In this document: piece by piece, positions 27,301-35,160 of the stretch
Layout of the letters: the number at the start of each line of letters is the position of its first letter
Numbering within the stretch: the first letter of the stretch is position 1
Assembly: GCF_030816965.1 (NCBI RefSeq)
Contig: NZ_JAUSYQ010000002.1
Coordinates: 5,553,501-5,617,500, forward strand
Length of the DNA: 64,000 nucleotides
Direction: 5' to 3'
Source: Streptomyces canus
Lineage (GTDB): Bacteria > Actinomycetota > Actinomycetes > Streptomycetales > Streptomycetaceae
The notes under the pieces: model-generated
The model's database searches: none
Told to the model about the DNA's origin: nothing
What the model saw: the letters and a program-made list of their open reading frames with translations, nothing else
Translations under genes and position numbers: made by a program

Positions 27301-28332
27301 CAGCTCCCCGCCGGTCAGCGGCCCGAGCACCATGTGCCGGTGCTGGAGCGCGTCGGCCAGCTCGGGGTGGTCGAGGCAGCGCTCGTAGAAGTCGGCGCGG
27401 ATGCCGAGGAGAACGAGGGCGGGCGCGGCCGTGTCCGGGCCGGCGGGCGTGCAGGCGGCGTGCAGCACCTGGACGAACGTACGCCTGGCCGTCTCGTCCG
27501 AGCAGAGCGTGAACGCCTCCTCGAACTGATCCACGATCACCACCGGCCGGGCGGTGGCGGCCTCGCGCTGAGCCCACGAGGCGACCGTTTCCCGGACGGC
27601 GGACGCGAATTCAGGAGGACGGTCGGGTTCCTGGGCTTCTGCGCCGGCCACAACGGCTTCCAGCCCGGGTATCCGACGGGTCAGTTCCGCGAGCGGATCG
27701 GCACCCGGCACGAGCTGAAGGATCGGGCGGCCGCCGGCCTCGCCGTCACCGTCGAGCGCGCCCTCCTCCAGGGCCGTCACCAGACCGGCGTTGAGCAGCG
27801 AGGACTTGCCCGCGCCCGAGGCGCCCACGAGCATCACCAGACCGCCGGTGCCGGTGTCGGCCGCCGAGCGCAGAAGCTTGACGAGCGCCTCCGTGCTCCG
27901 CTCCCGGCCGAAGAACCAGCGGGCGTCCTCCTGCCGGTAGGAGGCCAGGCCCCGGTACGGGCAGACCCCGGCGGGGGTCTCCGGCTGGGGCCCCTCGTCC
28001 TCGTCCGGAGCCAGCGCGCGCTCCCACAGCCGCTGCCACTGACCGAGGTCGTACAGTCCGGCCGAGACGGGGGTGGGACTGATGCGCCGTGCTTCGGGAA
28101 TGAGGATGTGCAGCACGGCCGCGAGGGCGGTGAACTGAGCGGGCACGTTCCGGGCCCGCCGCCAGTCGCTGATCCGCTGCGCGGACACCCGGACGGGGCG
28201 CCCCCGCTCGTCGACACGCTGGAGCCGGCCGACGCCTTCGGACACCCGCTTGAGGGGTGGATTTCCCGCCTCTCTGTACAACAGGGCGAGACGTTCCGCG
28301 AAGGCCGTGCGTGCCCCTGAGTCGGAACTCAA
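24343..28332 (-). CDS. HTH - nSTAND1 ATPase - TM - WD40 repeat protein
   Basis: The protein has 1329 residues. Order: an N-terminal helix-turn-helix-like region (VRVSAQRISDWRRARNVP, about 50-65), a linker, an nSTAND1 NTPase domain opening CPYRGLASYRQEDARWFFGRE with Walker A VGASGAGKSSLL and Walker B VVIVDQFEEAF, winged-helix segments, one TM helix (IARGAVSALVVLAMVAVGSAVVAW, near 600-625) and 14 WD40 repeats (FSPDGRTLASGSxD...RLWDV), enough for two seven-bladed propellers. Such STAND proteins are signalling switches that oligomerise when a ligand binds the propeller. No effector domain other than the HTH is seen. Confidence 0.93.
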   Translation of the reverse strand: MSSDSGARTAFAERLALLYREAGNPPLKRVSEGVGRLQRVDERGRPVRVSAQRISDWRRARNVPAQFTALAAVLHILIPEARRISPTPVSAGLYDLGQWQRLWERALAPDEDEGPQPETPAGVCPYRGLASYRQEDARWFFGRERSTEALVKLLRSAADTGTGGLVMLVGASGAGKSSLLNAGLVTALEEGALDGDGEAGGRPILQLVPGADPLAELTRRIPGLEAVVAGAEAQEPDRPPEFASAVRETVASWAQREAATARPVVIVDQFEEAFTLCSDETARRTFVQVLHAACTPAGPDTAAPALVLLGIRADFYERCLDHPELADALQHRHMVLGPLTGGELREAVTGPARAVGLELEPGLTELIIREVSADGPRGGGTSPAFRAVGEHGAGVLPLLSHALLATWQRRKAGRLTVAGYRAAGGIQGAVAATAERAWSGLDPAARTAARLLLLRLVRLGEDTQATRRRGTRRRLAAESTDPGKTEESLEALVRARLVTLDAETVEITHEALLTAWPRLREWIDEDRSDHLLRQRIEEDGRSWEGSNRDSSLLYRGSRLEQARTWAKSAGDTYLTRSAVEFLAASVRLRRRTVLIARGAVSALVVLAMVAVGSAVVAWQQRNDAVFEQVVAEADRVQYTDPSLSARIDLVAHRLRPDDEGTNTRLISIVNAPLATPLTGHTGAVYLTSFSPDGKLLATASYDRTVRLWDVSDRTHPKALGEPLAGGTSWVSSAVFSPDGRTLAGAGDDGRIRLWDVSDPRSPKPLGAPLTGHRGTIYLIAFSPDGRTLASAGEDRTVRLWNMRDRKQPPAELSGAGAAVRSVAWSPDGRMLAAGGDDQTIRLWNTTDPRRPRPYDRVLAGHAGLVHSVAFSPDGTVLASGSADDTVRLWDVHDPLDPQPVGSPLTGHTGPIWSVAFSPDGSMLAAASADSTASLWNVTDPAYPSQIGEPLAGSSGEMYALGFSPDGRTLATGSGDSKVRLWSIPAGDVVGSSGAFRRDGEVLATAGRDGRIRLWNVTDPARPVALGKPFTPVARDPDSQVLFSPDGRTLAVLTTGRVHLWNVTDPAHPAPYGPALVLRSRFMGPDALAFSPDGRTLATAYDSRTFQLWDVTDPAHPVSHGPIAGHRGYIDGLAFSPDGRTLASGSADGTIRLWKVTDPARPTLLRKPLTGHTGPVNVLVFSPDGHTLASGSDDDAVRLWDVTDPTHAEQTGSALTGHTEAVVSLTYSRDGSTLASGGNDNTVRLWDVADPSAAGPIGRSMSPSAKTGSFLSFSPDSRMLGVSSGADTIRLWDLDVDDAISHICATTRNVLTRQKWEEYLPRLSYDPPCD

Positions 28333-28706
28333 GGTTCCACCCCTTACTTCCCTCGCGGTTGAATCCGGACCGGAAAACTCACTTTATATGGCTGACCTGC
28401 GGTAACACACTGCTCCTGGCACCGGAACCTCCTCTGCGGGCCCCCTGGCTGGCAGGATCATGACCCAGCGGCTCAGCCATCGGGCGACGCCAGAACAGGC
28501 CACCAGCCCGACGCCCCGCATTCCACCCAGCGCGCCGCACGTTCTCGGTCGATTTCCGTCCACGGTCACTCGCTTCCTCCGGTACCGGTCCCCACGAGGG
28601 GAGGGACCGGTACCGGACGAAGCGGGACGATCACTGCGCCGCCCCTACACTTGGTCGGGCGGTTCGGTGTGATCGATGCGGTTCGACCCGGGAGGACGAG
28701 AGGGCT
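28333..28706. other. Intergenic region between the divergent WD40 ATPase and arsR-like genes
   Basis: These 374 bp must hold both divergent promoters. I see no supported gene. The main structure is the inverted repeat at 28578-28617. Short leftward and rightward frames lack good ribosome-binding sites. Confidence 0.5.
28578..28617. repeat. Perfect 15-bp inverted repeat upstream of the arsR-like gene
   Basis: TCCGGTACCGGTCCC (28578-28592) is the exact inverse of GGGACCGGTACCGGA (28603-28617), loop 10 bases. Each arm itself contains the palindrome CCGGTACCGG. It lies about 90 bp before the regulator start. It may be a regulator binding site or a terminator-like hairpin. Confidence 0.6.
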
Positions 28707-29066
28707 GTGGCGAAGATCGTCGGCGGTTTCCAGGACCCGTCGTCGGAGGTGCTCGCCGAGGCGGCCGCCGCCTTCGGACTCCTCGCCTCCGCCGCCCGGC
28801 TGCACATCATGTGGGCGCTGTCCCAGGGCGAGAGCGATGTTTCCCACCTCGCCGACCGGGTCGGTGGCGCGCTGCCCGCGGTCAGCCAGCACCTGGCCAA
28901 GCTGAAACTCGCCGGTCTCGTCCGCTCCCGCCGTGAGGGCCGCCGGCAGGTCTACTACGTCGACGACCCCGACATCGTGACCGTGGTCCGCGTCATGGTC
29001 GGCCAGCTGACGGCCCGGGAAACCTCCTCCGCAACCCCGGACCGACTGCGCGAGGCCGGTGTCTGA
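28707..29066 (+). CDS. ArsR/SmtB-family transcriptional regulator
   Basis: This 119-residue winged-helix repressor has the recognition region SHLADRVGGALPAVSQHLAKLKLAGLVRSRREGRRQVYYV. ArsR proteins normally leave DNA when they bind metal. Here neither an alpha-3 Cys site (ELCVC type) nor the C-terminal His cluster of NmtR-type nickel sensors is present, so the inducer may be something other than a soft metal. The GTG at 28707 is chosen. The P-type ATPase GTG overlaps its end, so the pair is one operon. Confidence 0.9.
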   Translation: MAKIVGGFQDPSSEVLAEAAAAFGLLASAARLHIMWALSQGESDVSHLADRVGGALPAVSQHLAKLKLAGLVRSRREGRRQVYYVDDPDIVTVVRVMVGQLTARETSSATPDRLREAGV

Positions 29067-32000
29067 GGAGCCGGAGGCGCGGAGGGAGGACGGAACACCG
29101 TCTGCCGCGCCTGCTGGGGGTGCCGTTCCGGAAGGGCCGATATCCGAGACCGACGGTTCTTCTGCGTCTGCGTATGCCTCTGTGGTTCCGGGTCGCTCGA
29201 GGTCAGGGTCTGTTGATTCCGCTGCGATGTCTGTGCCTGGTGGGGCGGCGCCTGTTGGTGGGGGCCGGTCGTCGTCCGGGCCTGTTGATTCCGCTGGGTC
29301 GGCGTCTGTTGGTGGGGGGTGGTCGTCGTCTGGGGCGGCTGGTTCCGTTGGGCGGGCGTCTGGGCGTGGTGGTGTGGGCGGGTCGGCGTCTGTCGGTGGG
29401 GGGTGGTCGTCGTCTGGGGCGGCTGGTTCCGTTGGGCGGGCGTCTGGGCGTGGTGGTGTGGGCGGGTCGGCGTCTGTCGGTGGGGGGTGGTCGTCGTCTG
29501 GGGCGGCTGGTTCCGTTGGGCGGGCGTCTGGGCGTGGTGGTGTGGGCGGGTCGGCGTCTGTCGGTGGGGGCCGGCTGTCGTCCGGGTCCGACGGTTCCGC
29601 CGGGCGGGCGTCTGTGTCCGGTGCGGTGGACGGGCCGATGTCTGCGTCTGCTGTTCCGGGTCCGGCAACGACTGGGCCGACTGACCCGGCTGCGCCTGCG
29701 GGTCCGCCCAGGTTGCCGCCCGGGGCCTTCGCTGCGGCTTCGCCTACGCCTGCGTCTGTTCTTGGGGGCGGGGCGGCGGATGATCCTGCTGCGGCCGATC
29801 CTTCGTTCCCCGTGTCTGTTTTTGGGGTCGGGACGTCGGGTGATCCTGCTGTGGCCGACCCCTTGCCTTCCGCGTCTGTTCTTCCGATCCGGCTGACGGG
29901 CGATCCCGCTGCTGGCGACCCTTCGCCTCCCGTGTCTGTTTCCGGGGCCGGCCCGGCGGGTGATCACGTTGCTCCCGACGCTTTGCCCCCCGCGCCCGCG
30001 GCTCCCGTACTTCCGGTCGCCTCCGGCACTCCTGCCGCTACCCCCTCGCCCGCCCTTCCCCTCCTGCGCGCTCTCCCTTCTGTGGTCGGCGCGGACGGGG
30101 ACGGCGGCCCGGCAGACCCCCGTTCCGGCCCCGCCGCTCCCGCCGCCGGCCTCCTCGAGGTCTTCCGCCGGCTCGACACCGGCCCGCGAGGGCTGACCGA
30201 GGCGCAGGCGGAGGAGCGGTTGACGCGGTTCGGGGAGAACACGATTCCGGACGCCCGGGACCCTTCCTGGCCCCGCCTGTTCGCCCGCAGTGCGCGCGAC
30301 CCGTTCACCGCGGTGCTGCTCTGTCTGGGACTCGTGTCGGCCGCCGTCTTCGCCTGGGGCACCGCCTCGGTGATCCTCCTGCTCGTCGTCGTGAGCTGCG
30401 TCCTGCGCGCCTCCGGCGAACACCGGGCCGCGCGCTCCACGGCAGGACTCCGTCGCCTGGTGGCGACCACCGTCACGGTCCAGCGCCGGGTGCGCGAAGA
30501 CACGGCCCCGGTCACCCGTGAGATCCCCGTCGAGGAACTCGTCCCCGGCGACGTCGTCCGGCTCGGCCCCGGCGACCTGATCCCCGCGGACGTACGACTG
30601 CTGCGGTCGACCGGACTCACGGTCCACCAGGCCGCGCTCACCGGAGAGTCCGCGCCGGTGGAGAAGTCCGCGGTCGAGGACCCGGGGGACGACGGCGTCT
30701 TCCAGGACCCCCGGCTCTGCTTCCAAGGCGGCAGCGTCGCGTCCGGCAGCGCCACCGCCGTGGTCACCGCGACCGGTGGCGACACCCGTTTCGCCGCCGC
30801 CCACCGCCGTACCGGAAAACCCCCGGCGACCGCCTTCGAACGCTCCGTCCAGGGCGTCTCCTGGATCCTGATCCGCTTCGCCCTGCTGACGCCGCCCCTG
30901 GTGCTCATGGCCAACGCCGCCCTCCGCGGCCGCGGCCTGGAGACGCTCCCCTTCGCCGTCGCCGTGGCGGTCGGTCTGACCCCGGAGATGCTGCCGGTCC
31001 TCGTCACCACCTGCCTGGCCCGTGGCGCCGCGCTCCTCGCCCGTACCCACGGCGTCATCGTGCGACGGCTCACCGCCCTGCACGACATCGGCGCCATGGA
31101 CGTCCTGTGCGTGGACAAGACCGGCACCCTCACCCAGGACCACCCGGTCGTCCACCGCGCGCTGGACCCCGAGGGCCACGACGATCCCGAGGTGCTGCAC
31201 CAGGCGGCGGCCGCCGCCTGGTGGTCGCTCCAGCTCGCCGACCTCCCGGCCCCCGACGCCCTGGACGAGGCCCTGCTCGCGGCCGCCGACGCGGACGCCC
31301 TCATGTCGTACGACGGCATCACGGCCCTCCCCTTCGACCCCGCCCGCCGCCTGGCCACCGTGATCGTCCGCACCCCCGGCCGGCTCGGCACGCACACCCA
31401 GATCACCAAGGGCGCCGTGGAAGCCGTACTGCAACGCTGTGCCCTGTCCGACGACGAGCGCTTGCGCCTGCGCCACCTCGCCGACACGCAGGCCGCGGAC
31501 GGGCTGCGCGTCCTCGCGGTCGCCACCACCGTCCGCCCGGCCGGGGCCCGCCCCCATGAACACGGCCTCACCTTCCGCGGCCTGGTCACCCTCCGGGACG
31601 CCCTCGCCCCCACCGCCGCCGAGGCCCTCGCCGGGCTCGCCGCACGGGGCGTCACCGTCAAGGTCCTCACCGGGGACCACCCGGGCACCGCGGTCCGGGC
31701 CTGCCGCGATCTGGGGGTCCCAGTGACCGGTGTCCTCACCGCCGACCGCCTCGACACCCTCACCGACACCGAACTCACCGAACTGGCCCGCCGTACGACC
31801 GTCTTCGCCCGCTGCACCCCCGAGCACAAGACCCGGATCACCCGAGCCCTCCAGGCCGGCGGCCACACAGTCGGCTTCCTCGGCGACGGCGTCAACGACC
31901 TGCCCGCCCTGCGCGCCGCCGACGTAGGCATCGCCCCACGCGACGCGGCCGGGGTGAGCAGGGAGAACGCGGACCTGGTCCTCGCCGAGAAGGACCTCAC

Positions 32001-32658
32001 CGCGATCGGCCACGCGGTCGCCGCCGGCCGTCACGCGGGCGGCAACATCGCCACGTATCTGCGCATCACGCTCTCCTCCAACCTCGGCAACGTGATCGCG
32101 ATGCTCTCCGCGGGCCTCCTCCTGCCCTTCCTGCCGATGCTCCCGGCCCAGGTCCTCGTCCAGAACCTGTGCTTCGACGCGGCCCAACTGGCCTTCGCCC
32201 ACGACCGTCCCGCCCCGTCCGCCCTGCGCCGTCCGAGCGTCCTGGACCCCAGGGAGTTGCTCCGGTTCATCGTCGGATTCGGCGCGCTGAACGCGGTGGC
32301 GGACCTGGCGACCTTCGGTGTCCTGGCGTTCGCGCTGCGGGGCCCCGGCGACGACGAGGCGCTGTTCCACTCGGGCTGGTTCACGGAGAACCTGCTGACG
32401 CAGGCCGTGGTGATGGTGCTGCTGTCCTTCGGCAGGGGTGGCAGGCGGCCGGGCCCTGTGACCTGGTCGGCCGCCGCACTGGCCGGAGTCGGTCTGCTGC
32501 TCCCCGCGTCCCCTGTGGGCGCGGCCCTGGGCCTGAGTCCCCTGCCCGGCGTGTACTACGGACTGCTCGCTGCCGTCCTGGCCCTGTACGCCGTGGCCCT
32601 GACGGCGGCGAGGACACGCCACGAGCGCGTCTCGGCAGCCACAGTTGCGCAACCGTGA
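29059..32658 (+). CDS. MgtA/MgtB-like P-type (P3B) cation ATPase with long repetitive N-terminal extension
   Basis: The frame encodes 1199 residues. The ATPase proper begins near residue 365 (VFRRLDTGPRGLTEAQAEERL) and shows TGESAPVEK, the magnesium-ATPase motif VGLTPEMLPVLVTTCLARGA, the phosphorylated Asp686 in DKTGTLTQDHPVV, and GDGVNDLPALRAADVGIA. Ten TM helices are expected; the C-terminal ones are visible. This is the MgtA-type Mg2+ importer group. The first 365 residues are Gly/Ser/Ala/Pro-rich repeats with codon use unlike the rest; the true start could be later. The chosen GTG overlaps the arsR-like stop. Confidence 0.88.
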   Translation: MSEEPEARREDGTPSAAPAGGAVPEGPISETDGSSASAYASVVPGRSRSGSVDSAAMSVPGGAAPVGGGRSSSGPVDSAGSASVGGGWSSSGAAGSVGRASGRGGVGGSASVGGGWSSSGAAGSVGRASGRGGVGGSASVGGGWSSSGAAGSVGRASGRGGVGGSASVGGGRLSSGSDGSAGRASVSGAVDGPMSASAVPGPATTGPTDPAAPAGPPRLPPGAFAAASPTPASVLGGGAADDPAAADPSFPVSVFGVGTSGDPAVADPLPSASVLPIRLTGDPAAGDPSPPVSVSGAGPAGDHVAPDALPPAPAAPVLPVASGTPAATPSPALPLLRALPSVVGADGDGGPADPRSGPAAPAAGLLEVFRRLDTGPRGLTEAQAEERLTRFGENTIPDARDPSWPRLFARSARDPFTAVLLCLGLVSAAVFAWGTASVILLLVVVSCVLRASGEHRAARSTAGLRRLVATTVTVQRRVREDTAPVTREIPVEELVPGDVVRLGPGDLIPADVRLLRSTGLTVHQAALTGESAPVEKSAVEDPGDDGVFQDPRLCFQGGSVASGSATAVVTATGGDTRFAAAHRRTGKPPATAFERSVQGVSWILIRFALLTPPLVLMANAALRGRGLETLPFAVAVAVGLTPEMLPVLVTTCLARGAALLARTHGVIVRRLTALHDIGAMDVLCVDKTGTLTQDHPVVHRALDPEGHDDPEVLHQAAAAAWWSLQLADLPAPDALDEALLAAADADALMSYDGITALPFDPARRLATVIVRTPGRLGTHTQITKGAVEAVLQRCALSDDERLRLRHLADTQAADGLRVLAVATTVRPAGARPHEHGLTFRGLVTLRDALAPTAAEALAGLAARGVTVKVLTGDHPGTAVRACRDLGVPVTGVLTADRLDTLTDTELTELARRTTVFARCTPEHKTRITRALQAGGHTVGFLGDGVNDLPALRAADVGIAPRDAAGVSRENADLVLAEKDLTAIGHAVAAGRHAGGNIATYLRITLSSNLGNVIAMLSAGLLLPFLPMLPAQVLVQNLCFDAAQLAFAHDRPAPSALRRPSVLDPRELLRFIVGFGALNAVADLATFGVLAFALRGPGDDEALFHSGWFTENLLTQAVVMVLLSFGRGGRRPGPVTWSAAALAGVGLLLPASPVGAALGLSPLPGVYYGLLAAVLALYAVALTAARTRHERVSAATVAQP
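29299..29550. repeat. Three tandem 84-bp repeats inside the ATPase gene
   Basis: Units begin at 29299, 29383 and 29467, with a diverging fourth from 29551 and a partial degenerate copy before the first. Each unit is exactly 84 bp, so the reading frame is preserved and encodes 28 residues (starting SASVGGGWSSSGAAGSVG). The units are nearly identical. A second, more degenerate Pro/Asp/Ser repeat family follows at roughly 29755-30000. Confidence 0.9.
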
Positions 32659-32670
32659 GACTGAGGGGCC

Positions 32671-32919
32671 TCAGGGGCAGGCGATGTCGAACCCGTACCG
32701 CAGAGGCTCGTCCGTCACCCCGTGATCGAGCCGGTAGACGTAGACCCCCTCCACCCGCACTCCGGGCGGCGCGCCGTCGGCCCGGCAGGGGTACGTCACC
32801 TGCACCACCCGCGGCCGATCGGCAACCTTGACCCGCATGCCGTCCGCCGGACCGCCATCGAGAACGGCGACTTCCCACCCGGTCACGTCGGCCGTCTCCA
32901 CTGTCTCCGTTGCTTCCAC
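32671..32919 (-). CDS. Small hypothetical protein
   Basis: This 82-residue soluble protein (WEVAVLDGGPADGMRVKVAD, then VQVTYPCRADGAPPGVRVEG) looks like a compact beta domain with two Cys. It has no TM helix or known motif. It ends 12 bp from the ATPase stop (convergent) and is divergent from the ESX-like gene. The family is unknown to me. Confidence 0.6.
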   Translation of the reverse strand: MEATETVETADVTGWEVAVLDGGPADGMRVKVADRPRVVQVTYPCRADGAPPGVRVEGVYVYRLDHGVTDEPLRYGFDIACP

Positions 32920-33021
32920 GCCGACAGTTTAAAGCTTGCGCAATCATCCGATCCGTGCCCTCTTTGGGCCACGGCGCCCGTTGCTACGCTCGAAGCACTG
33001 AGCAGGGAGAGGGTGTTGAGC

Positions 33022-33348
33022 ATGACGGACGGGTTCTCCGTGGACCTCGACGCGCTCCGCAAGGCCGCCTCCGGAATCAGCACCACCCTGGACGCGATGG
33101 CCACCAAGAAGGTGAGCGACATCGACGCTCCCAAGGACGCCTTCGGACACGACTCGCTGGCCTCGGCGGTCGTCGACTTCTGCGACCGGTGGAACATCGG
33201 AGTCTCCCATCTGGCCACCGACGGTGCGGAGGTCTCCGACCGGCTGAACCACTGCGTCCAGAGCTACGAGGCGGCCGAGAAGCACATCCAGCTCTCGGCC
33301 GAGGGCATTCTGAAATCCTCGTCCGGAACCGACCCGGGGGCGTCCTGA
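33022..33348 (+). CDS. ESX/WXG100-like small helical protein
   Basis: This 108-residue protein is mainly two amphipathic helices: SVDLDALRKAASGISTTLDAM and NHCVQSYEAAEKHIQLSAEGIL. Size and shape fit type VII secretion partner proteins, although no W-x-G is present (DRWNIGVSHL sits at the turn). The ATG at 33022 follows GGGAGAGG; a TTG two codons before is an alternative. Its stop overlaps the start of the toxin gene (TGATG), so it probably acts as a secretion adaptor or chaperone for that toxin. Confidence 0.72.
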   Translation: MTDGFSVDLDALRKAASGISTTLDAMATKKVSDIDAPKDAFGHDSLASAVVDFCDRWNIGVSHLATDGAEVSDRLNHCVQSYEAAEKHIQLSAEGILKSSSGTDPGAS

Positions 33349-34598
33349 TGGCGGCCGGGCTCGGAGAGACGTCGGACCCCCGCGAGCTCGTCCCCGGCGC
33401 ACCGGACGCCCTGACCACGACCGCGCAGTCCCTGCTCGCCTACGGTGACGTCCTCATCGAGGCCGGCGAGGGACTCGCGAAGATCGACACCGAGAACGGC
33501 TGGAGCGGCGACGCCGCCGACGCGTTCCGTGACCGTTTCCACGGTCAGCCGGCCCGATGGGTCGAGGCGGGCAACAACTTCCACGCCGCCGCGAACGCCC
33601 TGTACGACTACATTGCCGCACTGCGCGCGGGCCAGCAGCGTGCGGGCGAGGCCATCACCCGGTACGCGCGCGGGCAGTCGGCCACCGCGACCGCCAAGAA
33701 CGCCCACGACCAGCAGGTCGACGAGGCGCGCGGCAAAGGGGACACCACCGAGATCCCCTTCAATGATCCCGGCGAGGCCGACCGCGCCGCCGCCCGCGGG
33801 ACTCTCGAGACGGCTCGCGGAAACGTGGACAGCGCGGGGCACACCGCTGCCGCGCTGGTGAAGAAGGCCACGGAGGCCGCCCCCGAGCGCCCGGGATTCT
33901 GGTCCAAGGTCGGCGACTTCTTCGGCGATGTGGGTGAGGACCTGCTGGACGGCGGCAAGACCGTCGTCAACGACCTCGCCTCCTTCGGAAACGCCATGGT
34001 CCAGCACCCGGGCGACAGCGCGGCGATGCTCGGCGGCATGCTCCTGGCCGGGGTCAGCGCCGGAGGTGAAGGGCTCGGCGTGGCCCTGGACGCCACGGGC
34101 GTCGGGGCGGTCGCCGGCGTACCGCTCAACGTCGTCTCCGCCGCCGGGATCGCCACCGGCGTCGGCCTGGCGGGCGCCGGCGCGGTGGACCTGGCCCAGC
34201 ACGCCACGAACGACTCCAAGGTCGAACCCCTCCGGATGAACAGCGAGGGGTCGGGAACCGGCGGTTCCACCCAGCAGCCGGCGTCCGACCTGATCAAGAA
34301 CGGCCGGCAGTACAAGGGCACCGGCGGTCGCGCGGGCAACAACCTGCCGGTGGAGAACGGTCCCAAGGACGGAACCCTCTACAAGACGGACCCGCAGACC
34401 GGAAAAGTCACCAACTACACGACGTACGACTCCGAGGGGCGCGCGGTCAAGCGCGTGGACCTGGAGGGCCGTCCGCACGGCGGAGTGGACACACCGCACG
34501 TCGTAGAGTACGTGCGTAACACCAACCCGAAGACCGGTGAGGTCTTCGTGCGCCCATCGAACGACGTGCGCGCCGCGTTCCCCTGGGAGATCCCGTGA
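33348..34598 (+). CDS. Polymorphic toxin, WXG-like N-terminus and C-terminal toxin domain (type 24-like)
   Basis: The protein has 416 residues. The N-terminal 100 residues form a WXG100-like helical hairpin with the W-S-G turn in ENGWSGDAADAFRDRF. A middle helical and hydrophobic Ala/Gly-rich region (VAGVPLNVVSAAGIATGVGLAGAGAV) follows. The last 90 residues (LYKTDPQTGKVTNYTTYD, then RVDLEGRPHGGVDTPHVVEY) match what I recall of polymorphic toxin type 24. It is flanked by a coupled ESX-like gene and a coupled putative immunity gene. The specific toxin activity is unproven. Confidence 0.78.
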   Translation: MAAGLGETSDPRELVPGAPDALTTTAQSLLAYGDVLIEAGEGLAKIDTENGWSGDAADAFRDRFHGQPARWVEAGNNFHAAANALYDYIAALRAGQQRAGEAITRYARGQSATATAKNAHDQQVDEARGKGDTTEIPFNDPGEADRAAARGTLETARGNVDSAGHTAAALVKKATEAAPERPGFWSKVGDFFGDVGEDLLDGGKTVVNDLASFGNAMVQHPGDSAAMLGGMLLAGVSAGGEGLGVALDATGVGAVAGVPLNVVSAAGIATGVGLAGAGAVDLAQHATNDSKVEPLRMNSEGSGTGGSTQQPASDLIKNGRQYKGTGGRAGNNLPVENGPKDGTLYKTDPQTGKVTNYTTYDSEGRAVKRVDLEGRPHGGVDTPHVVEYVRNTNPKTGEVFVRPSNDVRAAFPWEIP

Positions 34599-35098
34599 GC
34601 AGCAGCAGGCCGTCGTGGTCCGACCGGAAGCTGCCGGCGTTCTTCACCCGGTGGCGCGCGGACTGGAAGGACGAGGAACTCACCCCGGCCAACTACCTCG
34701 ACTTCGAGGGCGGCCTGCGCTTCGTCCTGGCCGCCGCCTGGCTGTTCTGCCCCGAGACGGTCGAGTACCGGGGCTGTGTGTTCCTCAAGGACCGCTTCGG
34801 CCAGGACAACATCGACAACTGGTTCACGACCCTGGACGGCGACCGGGAACGCATCGAAGCGGTGGTCAACCACGTCGAACTCTGGGCCCTGTTCGGCAAC
34901 ACTCCCCTCACAGACGACGACCACCTCGGCGAAGAACTTCCCCAACTCGCCCTGGCCCTGGGGGAGTCCTGGCAGGGTGTGCTCTCCACGCGCTATCCCG
35001 ACCGCGAGATCACGGTCGAGGTGAGCGACGAGGAGGACGGCGCCTACGGGCCGACGGTGACGTTCTGGACGTCTCCGGCGACGTCGGTCTTCGGCTGA
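34595..35098 (+). CDS. Putative immunity protein of the adjacent polymorphic toxin
   Basis: This 167-residue acidic protein has no signal peptide. It starts at a GTG overlapping the toxin stop by four bases, the classic position for the cognate immunity gene. Sequence features include ELTPANYLDFEGGLRFVLAAAWLF and a strongly acidic C-terminus (VEVSDEEDGAYGPTVTFW). I do not recognise the immunity family, so the call rests on context and size. Confidence 0.65.
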   Translation: MSSSRPSWSDRKLPAFFTRWRADWKDEELTPANYLDFEGGLRFVLAAAWLFCPETVEYRGCVFLKDRFGQDNIDNWFTTLDGDRERIEAVVNHVELWALFGNTPLTDDDHLGEELPQLALALGESWQGVLSTRYPDREITVEVSDEEDGAYGPTVTFWTSPATSVFG

Positions 35099-35160
35099 CA
35101 CAGCCGGTCACTTCGCCTGCGCCGCCCACGTGCGCGAGGCGGCTGACGGAAACTGGCTGG

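Noticed and set aside
24682..28320. Open frame of about 1200 codons antisense to the WD40 ATPase
   Set aside because: It consists of repeats created by the complement of WD40 codons, and has no recognisable domain or ribosome-binding site.
29299..29634. CRISPR-like array
   Set aside because: The 84-bp units are contiguous with no spacers and keep the coding frame; they are coding tandem repeats. No CRISPR array is seen anywhere in the window.
29203..32652. Open frame of about 1150 codons on the minus strand opposite the P-type ATPase
   Set aside because: It mirrors high-GC codon bias of the ATPase gene; its translation is low complexity with no domain, while the plus strand has all P-type ATPase motifs.
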